Shown here: positions 1-9,048 of the stretch, piece by piece
Position numbering within the stretch: position 1 is the stretch's first letter
Layout of the letters: each line of letters begins with the position of its first letter
NCBI GenBank assembly: GCA_017463205.1
Contig: JAFTPQ010000065.1
Coordinates: 1-53,158 of the forward strand
Origin: Clostridia bacterium
GTDB taxonomy: Bacteria; Bacillota; Clostridia; Christensenellales; Borkfalkiaceae
DNA: 53,158 nucleotides
Direction: 5' to 3'
Made by a program: the position numbers and the translations under genes
Notes under the pieces: model-generated
Told to the model about the DNA's origin: nothing
Database searches by the model: none
What the model saw: the letters and a program-made list of their open reading frames with translations, nothing else

Positions 1-2301
1 AAATACCACTGCGCCGTTCAGTTCTTTTACGGTCACTTTATAATTTTTCACACCGTCCAACGTATTTTCCAGTTCGGTCAATTCGTGATAGTGCGTCGAG
101 AACAGCGTTTTTGCCTGTACGTTTTTCGTTAAATATTCGATCACCGCCCAAGCGATGGATAAACCGTCGTAAGTACTCGTCCCCCGTCCCACTTCATCCA
201 ACACCAGCAAACTGTCTTTCGTGGCGTGCAATAAAATGGTAGCCACTTCCATCATTTCCACCATAAAAGTGCTTTGATCGAAAATCAAATTGTCGCTTGC
301 GCCGACACGGGTAAATATACGGTCGGTCAAAGGGACCTCCGCAGCTTTTGCGGGAACAAACGAACCGATATGTGCCATCAGAACGATCAGCGCCACTTGT
401 CGCATATACGTACTTTTCCCCGCCATATTCGGACCCGTGATGATCGCGCAACGGTGATCGCCGTTGTCCAACAATACGTCGTTGGGAATAAAACGTTCTT
501 TGGATATCGCTTCCACTACGGGATGCCGTCCGTCCGTGATCGCCAACGTTTTTCCGCTCTCCAATATTTTCGGGCGAACGTAACGGCGTTCTTTTGCTAC
601 CGTCGCCAAGGAAACAAGGCAATCCAACATGGCAAGCGAAGCGGAAACCGTCTTCAAATTTTCAATGTTTTCAAATAATACATCCAACAGCTGTTTGTAA
701 ATGCGTGTTTCCAACTGCAACGCCTTTTCGCTGCTGTTTAATATTTTGTCTTCCAATTCTTTCAATTCTTCGGTGATATAGCGTTCGCCGTTTGTCAAAG
801 TTTGTCTGCGAACGTAATGCGCGGGAGTTTTGTCTTTAAACGAATTGCTGACTTCGATATAATACCCAAACACACGATTAAAGCCTGTTTTTAAGGTTTT
901 TATGCCTGTTTGTTCCCGTTCTCGAACTTCCAGCTCTTTCAACAAATATTGCCCGTTTGCGCTTATTTTACGCAACTCGTCCAATTCGGGATGAAATCCT
1001 TCCCGTATATATCCGCCGTCTTTCATCAAGGCAGGCGCGTCGGGCGAAATTGCCGACGTCAACAAAGTGGCAAGTTCTTTCATATCCAAAAGCCCCGCGT
1101 CGATGTCTTTGATCGCCGCAGAGGAAAAGCCCGTTAATTGAAATTTGATCGAAGGCAATGCATTTAACGATTTTGCAAGCGCCAAACAGTCTTTCGGCAA
1201 TAAATTGCCATTGGAAATTTTCCCCGAAAGCCGTTCGACGTCGCGCACTTCCTTCAAAATTTCCGCTACACCCACACGTACCACAGAGGAAGCCACCAAT
1301 TCTTCCACACCGTCCAAGCGATAGTCGATATCCTCCACGCTTTTCAAGGGAGAAAGGATCATACGGTTTAACAAGCGCGCGCCCATTCCCGTTTTGGTTT
1401 TATCCAACACCCATAAAAGTGAACCGTAACGTTTATTTTCCGCATTGTTGACTACCAATTCCAAATTACGTACGGCAACGCTATCAAGCTGCATATATTT
1501 ATCTTGATCTACCACCCTCAGCGTGGTGATATTGGAAAGCGCGTGTTTTTGCGTTTCGCGAAGATATTCGATCAAAGCGCCGGAAGCCGCAATCAGATCT
1601 CCCTTCCCTGCGATCCCATAGGCGGCAAGCGAATGCGCGCCAAGCTGTTCCAACAAATTTTTCTCTGCGTGTTTTTCGTTAAACGCCCAAGGCATATAAC
1701 AAGAAAGCGGAGGCAATATACCGTGGCGGATCTCTTTCACCGATTTACTTGCAAGCAACATTTCCTCGTTACAAATAATTTCCGCAACGGACAATTTAAC
1801 AAGCTGCCCAACCGCTTCGCTTACTGCCGTTTCCCCAACAAATCCTTGCGCGAGAAATTCACCCGTGGTAATGTCTGTCCAAGCAATAGAAACCGCATCG
1901 CCGTTTTTAAACAAGCAAGCGATGTAATTGTTTTTATTTTCCTGCAGCATTTCGTCTTCGATCAACGTTCCCGCCGAAACAACACGCACGACGTCACGCT
2001 CCACCAGACCTCGCCCCGCCTCCTTTGGATCGGATAATTGATCGCAAATCGCCACTTTTTCGCCCGCAGCCACCAATTTGGCTATGTAGGTATCCGCAGC
2101 ATGATACGGAACGCCGCACATCGGCGCGCGTTCTTCCAAGCCGCAATCCCGTCCCGTCAACGTAAGATCTAAAATTTTAGAAGCCTTGATCGCATCGTCG
2201 AAAAACATTTCATAAAAATCGCCAAGACGATAGAAAACGATACAATCTTGATACTTTTCTTTCATTCCAAGAAAATGCTTCATCATATTTGAAAGCCCCA
2301 T
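1..2301 (-). CDS. mutS: DNA mismatch repair protein MutS (partial, 3' end beyond window)
   Basis: MutS finds mispaired bases and starts strand-specific repair as an ATP-driven clamp on DNA. The reading frame stays open from the ATG at 2301 to the window edge, giving about 767 residues of a family usually 850-900 long, so only the C-terminal end is missing. The mismatch-reading motif F-Y-E (GDFYEMF) is at about residues 27-33. The ATPase domain shows a Walker A motif (GPNMAGKST, near 391-440 in DNA coordinates), a Walker B region LVLDEVGRGT and the STHYHEL motif close to the left edge. The Phe-Tyr-Glu motif separates it from MutS2, which lacks it. It starts 20 bases after the miaB stop and is presumably co-transcribed with it. 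Family assignment is certain. Confidence 0.97.
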   Translation of the reverse strand, partial: MGLSNMMKHFLGMKEKYQDCIVFYRLGDFYEMFFDDAIKASKILDLTLTGRDCGLEERAPMCGVPYHAADTYIAKLVAAGEKVAICDQLSDPKEAGRGLVERDVVRVVSAGTLIEDEMLQENKNNYIACLFKNGDAVSIAWTDITTGEFLAQGFVGETAVSEAVGQLVKLSVAEIICNEEMLLASKSVKEIRHGILPPLSCYMPWAFNEKHAEKNLLEQLGAHSLAAYGIAGKGDLIAASGALIEYLRETQKHALSNITTLRVVDQDKYMQLDSVAVRNLELVVNNAENKRYGSLLWVLDKTKTGMGARLLNRMILSPLKSVEDIDYRLDGVEELVASSVVRVGVAEILKEVRDVERLSGKISNGNLLPKDCLALAKSLNALPSIKFQLTGFSSAAIKDIDAGLLDMKELATLLTSAISPDAPALMKDGGYIREGFHPELDELRKISANGQYLLKELEVREREQTGIKTLKTGFNRVFGYYIEVSNSFKDKTPAHYVRRQTLTNGERYITEELKELEDKILNSSEKALQLETRIYKQLLDVLFENIENLKTVSASLAMLDCLVSLATVAKERRYVRPKILESGKTLAITDGRHPVVEAISKERFIPNDVLLDNGDHRCAIITGPNMAGKSTYMRQVALIVLMAHIGSFVPAKAAEVPLTDRIFTRVGASDNLIFDQSTFMVEMMEVATILLHATKDSLLVLDEVGRGTSTYDGLSIAWAVIEYLTKNVQAKTLFSTHYHELTELENTLDGVKNYKVTVKELNGAVVF

Positions 2302-2321
2302 GTTTTACCTACCTTCCTCTT

Positions 2322-3662
2322 TTAACACTCTGCGTTTGCGTCTTCGCCTGCAATCTCGCCAAACAACGAAATACCGTTCGCTCGCAAAATTTTCACGTTG
2401 ACAAATTCGCCTACCAAATTTTTCTCGCTCTTAAAATAGCCCATTCGCCCAAATTCATCACGTCCTAAATAAAGGCCCTTTTTCTCGTCGTAGTCCTCGC
2501 ATAAGATCTCTACGATTTTCCCTACGTATTTTTCCGATTTTTTACGCGTTAATCCGTTGACGAGTTCGACAAGGCGCATAATTCGATCTTTTTGCACGTT
2601 TTCGGGTATCTGATTTTCCATCGTCGCCGCTTTTGTTCCCTGACGGGGCGAATATACAAACGTGAACGCCGACGCATAATCGACCGTCTTCACCAAATCT
2701 TCCGTTTGCAGATAATCTTCTTCCGTTTCCCCGGGGAAACCAACGATGATATCCGTTGTCACTTCCGCCTCGGGCAAATGCTTTTTCAGTGTTTCGATCT
2801 CCAACAAATATTTTTCACGCGTATAACGGCGGTTCATTTCCTTTAAAATGGCGTTTGACCCCGATTGAACGGGCAAATGTACCAATCTGCATATTTTCGG
2901 GTGCTTTTTCATCACCAATACGACGTCTTCATTGAAATCCTTGGGGTGACTCGTCATAAAACGCAGACGGAACTTCCCTTCGATCGACGCCACTTCATCC
3001 AATAACTGCGCAAAATTTATTTCCGAGCCGCCGTCCGTTCCGTAAGAATTGACGTTTTGCCCCAACAACGTAATTTCTTTATACCCCTCTGCAACCAACC
3101 GCTTCACTTCGTTTATGATATTTTCGGGTTTGCGCGAACGTTCTCTGCCGCGAACGTACGGTACGATGCAATACGAACAAAAATTGTTGCAACCGTACAT
3201 GATATTGACCCATGCGTTGGGATAGCTCGTGCGGTACGCCTCGATATCTTCTACGATATCCCCCTCTTTTTCCCGTATCTCGATCACTTTTTTCTTTTGC
3301 TGTTTTTTGCGTAAAATCAAAGTTTCGAGTTCTTCCAAATTCAATGTACCGAACATGATATCAATAAAGGGAAACTTCTTTTTCAATACGTCCGTTTTTC
3401 CCTTTTCTTGCGTCATACATCCGCCGACGGCAATGATCAGCGAAGGCTTGCTTTTCTTCAATTTTTTCAACGCTCCGATATTGCCGAATGCGTGATTTTC
3501 CGCATTTTCGCGTATACAACAAGTGTTGAACACGATGATGTCCGCATCCTCCGTTCCCGAACCTTCTTCATAGCCCATTCGGCGTAAAACCCCTGCTATT
3601 TTTTCCGATTCGTGTACGTTCATTTGGCAACCGTAAGTGACGATATGATATTTTTCTTGCAT
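2322..3662 (-). CDS. miaB: tRNA-2-methylthio-N6-dimethylallyladenosine synthase MiaB
   Basis: A radical-SAM methylthiotransferase that adds the 2-methylthio group to i6A at position 37 of tRNAs reading UNN codons. The 446-residue protein has the N-terminal UPF0004 domain with its three cluster cysteines (TYGCQMN, FNTCCIRE, VGGCMTQ), then the radical-SAM CxxxCxxC motif in YGCNNFCSYCIVPYVRGRE at about residues 156-174, and a C-terminal TRAM domain. The PYVRGRERSR sequence is typical of MiaB and differs from the RimO version found elsewhere in this window. It is the first gene of a miaB-mutS unit and has its own promoter at 3707-3735. Confidence 0.96.
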   Translation of the reverse strand: MQEKYHIVTYGCQMNVHESEKIAGVLRRMGYEEGSGTEDADIIVFNTCCIRENAENHAFGNIGALKKLKKSKPSLIIAVGGCMTQEKGKTDVLKKKFPFIDIMFGTLNLEELETLILRKKQQKKKVIEIREKEGDIVEDIEAYRTSYPNAWVNIMYGCNNFCSYCIVPYVRGRERSRKPENIINEVKRLVAEGYKEITLLGQNVNSYGTDGGSEINFAQLLDEVASIEGKFRLRFMTSHPKDFNEDVVLVMKKHPKICRLVHLPVQSGSNAILKEMNRRYTREKYLLEIETLKKHLPEAEVTTDIIVGFPGETEEDYLQTEDLVKTVDYASAFTFVYSPRQGTKAATMENQIPENVQKDRIMRLVELVNGLTRKKSEKYVGKIVEILCEDYDEKKGLYLGRDEFGRMGYFKSEKNLVGEFVNVKILRANGISLFGEIAGEDANAEC

Positions 3663-3706
3663 AATGTTTCTCTATATAATTTAATTTCTGTTTTTTATTT
3701 CCTTAT

Positions 3707-3735
3707 ATTATACACTTTTTTTTGTTTTTTATCAA
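3707..3735 (-). promoter_or_regulatory. SigA-type promoter for miaB-mutS
   Basis: Reading the minus strand: TTGATA, a 17-bp A-rich spacer, then TATAAT. It lies about 45 bases upstream of the miaB start codon. Confidence 0.8.
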
Positions 3736-3831
3736 GCCTTTGCGGGCATTATGCGTAATTTCGTTGCGCATTTACACGTTTTTTCTTTTATTTTTTCGAT
3801 AAAAAAAGAAAAACTGCGAATACTGTTTTCG

Positions 3832-6072
3832 ATGAAACTGATACGTAAAATTATTTGGATCGCTTTTTTGTTATGTCTTGCAGGCGCTTTGTTTTTTGCC
3901 GGCTATTATATCGCCGTCACCAAAAACGTTTCGTTGTGCCCTGAAAAACTGATTTTATCCGAAACACAACTTCGGATTTACGATGATAACGCTCAACCTT
4001 TACAAAACACAAGCGCGTTTTTTAAAAAACAAAGCGTAAATGTTAAAAATATTCCCGCCGTCACCAAAAATGCGTTTATCGCCACCGAAGATAAACGTTT
4101 TTTTACGCATAACGGATTTGACGTAAAACGGATCGTGAAAGCTGCCTATAACAATCTGAAAAGCCGCTCTTTTAAAGAAGGCGCGTCCACTATTTCGCAA
4201 CAATTGATCAAAAACACGCATTTGACGCAAGAAAAAACTTTCAAACGCAAACTGCAAGAATGGAAATTGACGCGGAAATTGGAACAAATGTATACCAAAG
4301 ACGAGATTTTGGAAAAATATTTAAACAGCATTTATTTTGGGCATAATTGCTTCGGCTTGGTTTCGGCTGCGGAATTTTATTTTCAAAAAACCCCCGAAAA
4401 TTTGACGCTTGGAGAATCTGCCATATTGGCAGGATTGGTGAAATCCCCCAATTATTATTCCCCGTTTAAAAATCCCGAGCGGTGTCAAAAACGTAAGCAA
4501 AGCGTTTTGGCTGCTATGCTTTCCAACGGAATGATCACGGAAAAAGAAAGAGCAGACGCTGCCTCCGAAGCGCTACCTTGCAACAACGAAGTTTATCGCG
4601 GCGCAACGGGATATATGCATTTTGTGTTTGAAGAATTGACGGATATCGCCGAACAAAAAGGTTTTTCTATCGGCGGAAATATCGAAATTTTTACCTACTT
4701 GGATCGCTCGTTACAGGAAAATGTGGAAAAAATCGTTCAACAGGCAGACCTTTCCTGTAATAAAAGTATTTTTATCGCAGACAACGAAAAGCTCGCTTTT
4801 AAGGCATGCGTTTCCGATTTCGGCAATACGCCGCGACAACCCGGATCGCTGATCAAGCCGTTGTTGACGTATGCACCGGCTCTTGAAGAAAATCTACTTT
4901 CTCCTGCTACGCCCATTTTAGACGAGAAAATTGATTATAACGGATATACGCCTGAAAATTTCGACCGAACTTATCACGGGTATGTCAGTGCACGCGAATG
5001 CGTGGAAAAAAGCCTGAATATTCCCGCTGTGAAAGTTTTATCTTCTTTGGGGCTCGATAAAGCAAGCGAATATATGCGTCGCATAGGTTTACCGATCGAT
5101 CAAGAGGACAAGTCTTTGGCTTTGGCGCTTGGCGGTATGAAAAACGGATTTACTATGCAAGATATAATACAAGCCTACTCCGTATTTCCCAATCACGGAT
5201 ACTTTGAGCCGACCTGTTTTATTTCGGGAATTCGAATAAACGGGCAATTTGTCTATCGGCGCACACATACGAAAAAACGTGTATTTTCAGAAGAAACCGC
5301 ATTTTTAATGACTGATATGTTGCATTCGACCGCAAAAACGGGAACAGCAAAAAAATTGCGTGACTTGCCTTTTGATATTGCCGCAAAAACGGGAACAACC
5401 GGCACAAAAAACAACGAAAACCGCGATGCGTACGCCTTATCGTATACAACAAAAGACATTGTCGGCGTATGGTTGGGAAATAAGGACAATGCTCCCATTC
5501 CATATACGGGCGGCAGCGTTCCTTGCAATCTTTTACTGCAAATCAATCAAACTTTATTCGATTTATATACCGCAAAAGATTTACCCATCAAGCCCTTTTC
5601 AAAGCCGTCGGGCGTGATCAACGTTGCATTGGATAAAAACGCGTATTATGCCACACATACATTAGAGTTGGCAGATGATCGAGCCCCGATATCCTACCGA
5701 TTGCACGAATGGTTCAAAAAAGACGCTGTCCCCCATAAAAAAAGCACTTTTTTCAGCAATCCTCACATTGTTACCCCCACTTTGCAGTTGTTGAATAACA
5801 AAGTTGTGATTTCCTTTGATAAAACGTCACCCACTTGTTATCAGTATAAAATAGAACGATATGATTATGACACACACAGCACTTTATATTTGGGGGATTA
5901 TACCGAACACTTTGTAGATGAAACGATCGATAAAGATAAAAATTACGTTTACTCGGTAACTCCCATCTATAAAGGAAATTCAGGCGAAAAAATCATACTC
6001 CCCACCGTAAACACCAACGGACTATTCTCCGATCATTCGGAAATATTACAAAAAAATTGGTGGGAATATTAA
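3832..6072 (+). CDS. Class A penicillin-binding protein (PBP1A family), glycosyltransferase and transpeptidase
   Basis: A bifunctional enzyme that polymerises lipid II into glycan strands and crosslinks the stem peptides outside the membrane. From the ATG at 3832 the protein is 746 residues. It begins with one N-terminal membrane anchor (residues 5-27), followed by a GT51 domain with EDKRFF and the GASTISQQLIKN block, then a transpeptidase domain with SLIK (SxxK), SLN (SxN) and KTGTT motifs. The last 110 residues look like a fibronectin-III-type beta domain. An upstream ATG at 3751 would add 27 residues before the membrane anchor and has no ribosome site, so 3832 is preferred. That start also lacks a clear Shine-Dalgarno; a weak -35/-10 pair (TCGATA, 17 bp, AATACT) ends seven bases before it. 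A hairpin terminator follows the stop. Confidence 0.93.
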   Translation: MKLIRKIIWIAFLLCLAGALFFAGYYIAVTKNVSLCPEKLILSETQLRIYDDNAQPLQNTSAFFKKQSVNVKNIPAVTKNAFIATEDKRFFTHNGFDVKRIVKAAYNNLKSRSFKEGASTISQQLIKNTHLTQEKTFKRKLQEWKLTRKLEQMYTKDEILEKYLNSIYFGHNCFGLVSAAEFYFQKTPENLTLGESAILAGLVKSPNYYSPFKNPERCQKRKQSVLAAMLSNGMITEKERADAASEALPCNNEVYRGATGYMHFVFEELTDIAEQKGFSIGGNIEIFTYLDRSLQENVEKIVQQADLSCNKSIFIADNEKLAFKACVSDFGNTPRQPGSLIKPLLTYAPALEENLLSPATPILDEKIDYNGYTPENFDRTYHGYVSARECVEKSLNIPAVKVLSSLGLDKASEYMRRIGLPIDQEDKSLALALGGMKNGFTMQDIIQAYSVFPNHGYFEPTCFISGIRINGQFVYRRTHTKKRVFSEETAFLMTDMLHSTAKTGTAKKLRDLPFDIAAKTGTTGTKNNENRDAYALSYTTKDIVGVWLGNKDNAPIPYTGGSVPCNLLLQINQTLFDLYTAKDLPIKPFSKPSGVINVALDKNAYYATHTLELADDRAPISYRLHEWFKKDAVPHKKSTFFSNPHIVTPTLQLLNNKVVISFDKTSPTCYQYKIERYDYDTHSTLYLGDYTEHFVDETIDKDKNYVYSVTPIYKGNSGEKIILPTVNTNGLFSDHSEILQKNWWEY

Positions 6073-6079
6073 TAAAATC

Positions 6080-6110
6080 AAACGCGCCCGTTGACGTCGG
6101 ACGCGTTTTT
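6080..6110. terminator. Intrinsic terminator shared by the PBP gene (+) and thiI (-)
   Basis: The arms AAACGCG and CGCGTTT pair and are extended by CC/GG with one bulged A. T-rich sequence follows on both strands (GTTTTTC on the plus strand, TTTGATTTTATT on the minus strand). It sits between the convergent ends of the PBP gene (6072) and thiI (6126). Confidence 0.75.
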
Positions 6111-6125
6111 CAATATCGATATTGC

Positions 6126-7283
6126 TTATAATTCTATTTTTTCAATCGAGGCAAATGCTTCTTGGATCAAATCTTCTATATCCAACTTAGCTTCCTCCGC
6201 CAAAATATCTTTCATTTTGGGACGAATTGCGGGAAAATCGGGTAAAAAAACCGTGCAGCAATCTTCAAAAGGTAAGATAGACGTTTCATATGCTCCCATT
6301 TTCACCGAACGATCAATGATCTCGTTTTTGTCAAACCCGACCAACGGCCGCAAAACAGGCAACGTTTCCACAACCGAATTGGAAGACGTCATACCTTCTA
6401 TCGTCTGACTTGCCACTTGCCCCAAGCTTTCCCCCGTAATGATGCATTGTGCACCGATACGCAACGCATGACGTTCTGCGATCCGATACATAAAACGGCG
6501 CAACAGTGTAATCATAAAATCCGGGCGGCATTTTTCGTGTATTTCTTCTTGAATATGCGTTACGCTTACCGTGTACAACTTCGTTCCGCAGGTGTATTCC
6601 GATAAAATCGTTGCCAGATCTACAACCTTTTCTTTCGCTTGCATATTGGTGTAGGGATAGCTGTGGAAATGTAAACAGTCTACGTTCAAGCCACGTTTCG
6701 CCATCATATGACCGGCAACAGGACTGTCGATCCCCCCCGAAAGCAACAACAAACCATGCCCCGCCGTACCGACTGGCATTCCGTTTGCGCCTTCTATAAA
6801 CTCGCCAAACACCAAAGCCTTGCCGTTTTCACGAATATCCACGCGAACTGTAAACGAGGGCGTGTGTACGTCCACTTGCAGTTTGCCTTTGGCATATTCC
6901 AATATTTTTCCGCCTAATACACGGCTGATTTCCACCGAAGTAAGCGGATATTTTTTGTCGCCGCGATGGGATTCTACTTTAAACGTTCCGCTTTCGCGCA
7001 AATGCAATTTTGCCGCTTCAAAAATAGAATCCATATCCGAAGCCGTTTCATACGCTAAACTCAACGTATGCGCCCCAAACACCTTTTTCAATTTTTCAAT
7101 GATTATTTCCGCATCGTCGTCGCAAAAATCCTTCACCAAATATCGTCCGCTTTGTTTGATAAATTGGTGTTCGATGCCTTTCAGCACGCGATGAACGTTC
7201 GTTTCAAACGTCCGCTCGAAAAAGCCCCTGTTTTTACCCTTTAAATATATTTCGGCATATCGAATAATGATCACTTTTTTCAT
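6126..7283 (-). CDS. thiI: tRNA 4-thiouridylation sulfurtransferase ThiI
   Basis: ThiI adenylates U8 of tRNA and transfers sulfur to make 4-thiouridine; in some bacteria it also feeds thiamine thiazole synthesis. The 385-residue protein has the N-terminal ferredoxin-like and THUMP region (about residues 1-165) and the PP-loop ATPase motif SGGIDSPV at about residues 182-189. It has no C-terminal rhodanese domain, as in Bacillus-type ThiI, so it needs persulfide sulfur from a partner. The gene directly upstream encodes a cysteine desulfurase 21 bases away, as expected for the NifZ-ThiI type of pair. A function limited to tRNA is therefore most likely. Confidence 0.95.
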   Translation of the reverse strand: MKKVIIIRYAEIYLKGKNRGFFERTFETNVHRVLKGIEHQFIKQSGRYLVKDFCDDDAEIIIEKLKKVFGAHTLSLAYETASDMDSIFEAAKLHLRESGTFKVESHRGDKKYPLTSVEISRVLGGKILEYAKGKLQVDVHTPSFTVRVDIRENGKALVFGEFIEGANGMPVGTAGHGLLLLSGGIDSPVAGHMMAKRGLNVDCLHFHSYPYTNMQAKEKVVDLATILSEYTCGTKLYTVSVTHIQEEIHEKCRPDFMITLLRRFMYRIAERHALRIGAQCIITGESLGQVASQTIEGMTSSNSVVETLPVLRPLVGFDKNEIIDRSVKMGAYETSILPFEDCCTVFLPDFPAIRPKMKDILAEEAKLDIEDLIQEAFASIEKIEL

Positions 7284-7304
7284 AATTTTCTTTCGCTCCT
7301 CTGC

Positions 7305-8435
7305 TTATTTCATTCGGCGCTTTAAATCTTCCCCGATCGCATTTAAAATGCTCGCCGCCCGATCGATTTCTTCTTCCGTCGTATCATCGGAAAAACTGAC
7401 TCGTAACATTCCGTCCGCTGTTTTTTCATCATAACCGCACGCCAAAACAACTGCGCTAAACCTGCGTTTGCTGTTGGACGAACAAGCCGAACCCGTACCG
7501 ACGAGCAATCCTTGATCGTTTGCCATTTGTTGTAAAATCGCACCGCGTAAACCGACGGCGGATATTGTTAAAATGTACGGCGATCCCGCAACGTCTGACA
7601 GCCGCGTATAAACCGTTTTGTTCAACGCCTGCCAAAGTTTTTCTCGATAGCCTTTTATTTGTTCGTTTTTCTCTGCCAAACGAGAAAACTTTTCCTCTGC
7701 TGCATAGGCAAATTGCATAATTCCGAACGTATTTTCCGTTCCGCTTCGTTTGCCCGTTTCTTGTCCACCGCCGTATATGTACGGTGGCAACGTCAACGTT
7801 TTTCGCTTGATCAAAGCGCCGACCCCTTTCAAACCGCCGATCTTATGCGCGCTGATCGAATACAGATCGACCTCTTTCCCCAGTTTAAACAGGATCTTAC
7901 CGTACGCCTGCACGCCGTCGCTGTGAAAAATAACACGCGGATTTTTTTGTTTTACTCGCTTTGCGATATCGTTGACGTCATTGATCGCTCCCATCTCATT
8001 ATTCACGTGCATAACGGAAACAAAACAGGTTTTTTCATCAACGGATTCCAACAACTTTTCTACGTTGACCCGCCCGTCTTTTTCCAACGGCGCATACCGA
8101 ACCTGCGCTGTTCCGCGCGTTTTTAATTCGGCAAACGGCGCAAGAACCGCAGAATGTTCGCCTTCCGTCGTTATGATATTGCCTCGACGGGCAAAGGAAA
8201 AAATGGCTTGATTATCCGATTCTGTTCCGCAAGAAGTGAACACCAATTCAAATGCGTTTTGATCTGCGATCGGCAAAAGCAAAGCGGAGCGCGCTTTTTT
8301 CAGCTCGCTCTGCAACGCAAATCCTTCTTTATACATCGCGGAAGGATTGTAATATTTTTCGTTTATAAATTCGTATGCGCGATCGACCGCCGCCTTAAAG
8401 GGCTTTGTCGTAGCCGCATTATCCAAATAAATCAT
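7305..8435 (-). CDS. Cysteine desulfurase (NifS/IscS family), probable sulfur donor for ThiI
   Basis: A PLP-dependent class V aminotransferase-fold enzyme that converts cysteine to alanine and leaves a persulfide on its own active cysteine. The 376-residue protein has the N-terminal LDNAATT motif, the PLP lysine in SAHKIGG (K198) and the catalytic cysteine in the mobile loop GTGSACSSN near the C-terminus. Its start codon overlaps the stop of the upstream membrane-protein gene by four bases (ATGA), and thiI follows 21 bases downstream. This context suggests it supplies sulfur for 4-thiouridine rather than acting as the general Fe-S assembly enzyme; no iscU-like scaffold gene is nearby. Confidence 0.92.
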   Translation of the reverse strand: MIYLDNAATTKPFKAAVDRAYEFINEKYYNPSAMYKEGFALQSELKKARSALLLPIADQNAFELVFTSCGTESDNQAIFSFARRGNIITTEGEHSAVLAPFAELKTRGTAQVRYAPLEKDGRVNVEKLLESVDEKTCFVSVMHVNNEMGAINDVNDIAKRVKQKNPRVIFHSDGVQAYGKILFKLGKEVDLYSISAHKIGGLKGVGALIKRKTLTLPPYIYGGGQETGKRSGTENTFGIMQFAYAAEEKFSRLAEKNEQIKGYREKLWQALNKTVYTRLSDVAGSPYILTISAVGLRGAILQQMANDQGLLVGTGSACSSNSKRRFSAVVLACGYDEKTADGMLRVSFSDDTTEEEIDRAASILNAIGEDLKRRMK

Positions 8436-9019
8436 ATCTTCTTTTGTTTCTTTTCCTGCATCACGTAATCGCTTTCCAGCACCGTACGTTTTAAAAATTT
8501 CATCATTTCCAACAACAATTTTTCTCTACATTCCAACACGTACAACTTCCTTCCGTTGTCGTTTGCCAAAATGTACATAAAAAATTTATCTTTTGCCGGT
8601 TCGTCGTTCGACGTACAAACAATCGTTTTGGTGTTGGGATCGGCTTTTAAACGCTCGAACGCGCTGTTATCGATATCCCCCACTTGAATCATTTCGTTGC
8701 AATCCAAACGAGTGATCAATTTTCGCTTGTTGACGTTGATTACACGAGAAATACGCAACTCACCCGTAACAAAAACGTAATCGTAACTGACGTTAAAACG
8801 CGATTTAAACTTAAACAGCGCAAACCAAATGGAGAAAAACCATAAACAGACAAAACCCCATATAAGCCAACCGTCAAGCGGAATGAAATTAAATCCAAAT
8901 AAGATCGCTATGATCCCCAATGTAAGAAAAACATTGGATATAATATGACATATCCTATATTTTACCGCTCCTTTTTTTGCCTCTTGCGCAACGGCGCTTT
9001 CTTCATAAAAAACGTCCAT
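8432..9019 (-). CDS. Small membrane protein, resembles the DUF6106 family of Firmicutes
   Basis: A 195-residue protein of unknown role. Residues about 23-70 form two hydrophobic helices separated by a short turn (around FIPLDGW), with a soluble domain after them. The soluble part is rich in beta-strand-like stretches and contains RLDCNEMIQVGDID and a C-terminal basic tail (QEKKQKKI). The general build, two helices followed by a compact cytosolic domain, resembles DUF6106 proteins of Clostridia; this is recalled resemblance, not a search result. It lies 29 bases downstream of the carB-dapF fusion and overlaps the cysteine desulfurase start by four bases, so it is probably in the same operon. 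No function is proposed. Confidence 0.75.
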   Translation of the reverse strand: MDVFYEESAVAQEAKKGAVKYRICHIISNVFLTLGIIAILFGFNFIPLDGWLIWGFVCLWFFSIWFALFKFKSRFNVSYDYVFVTGELRISRVINVNKRKLITRLDCNEMIQVGDIDNSAFERLKADPNTKTIVCTSNDEPAKDKFFMYILANDNGRKLYVLECREKLLLEMMKFLKRTVLESDYVMQEKKQKKI

Positions 9020-9048
9020 GTCGCCCCTCCCAATCTATTTACTCATCC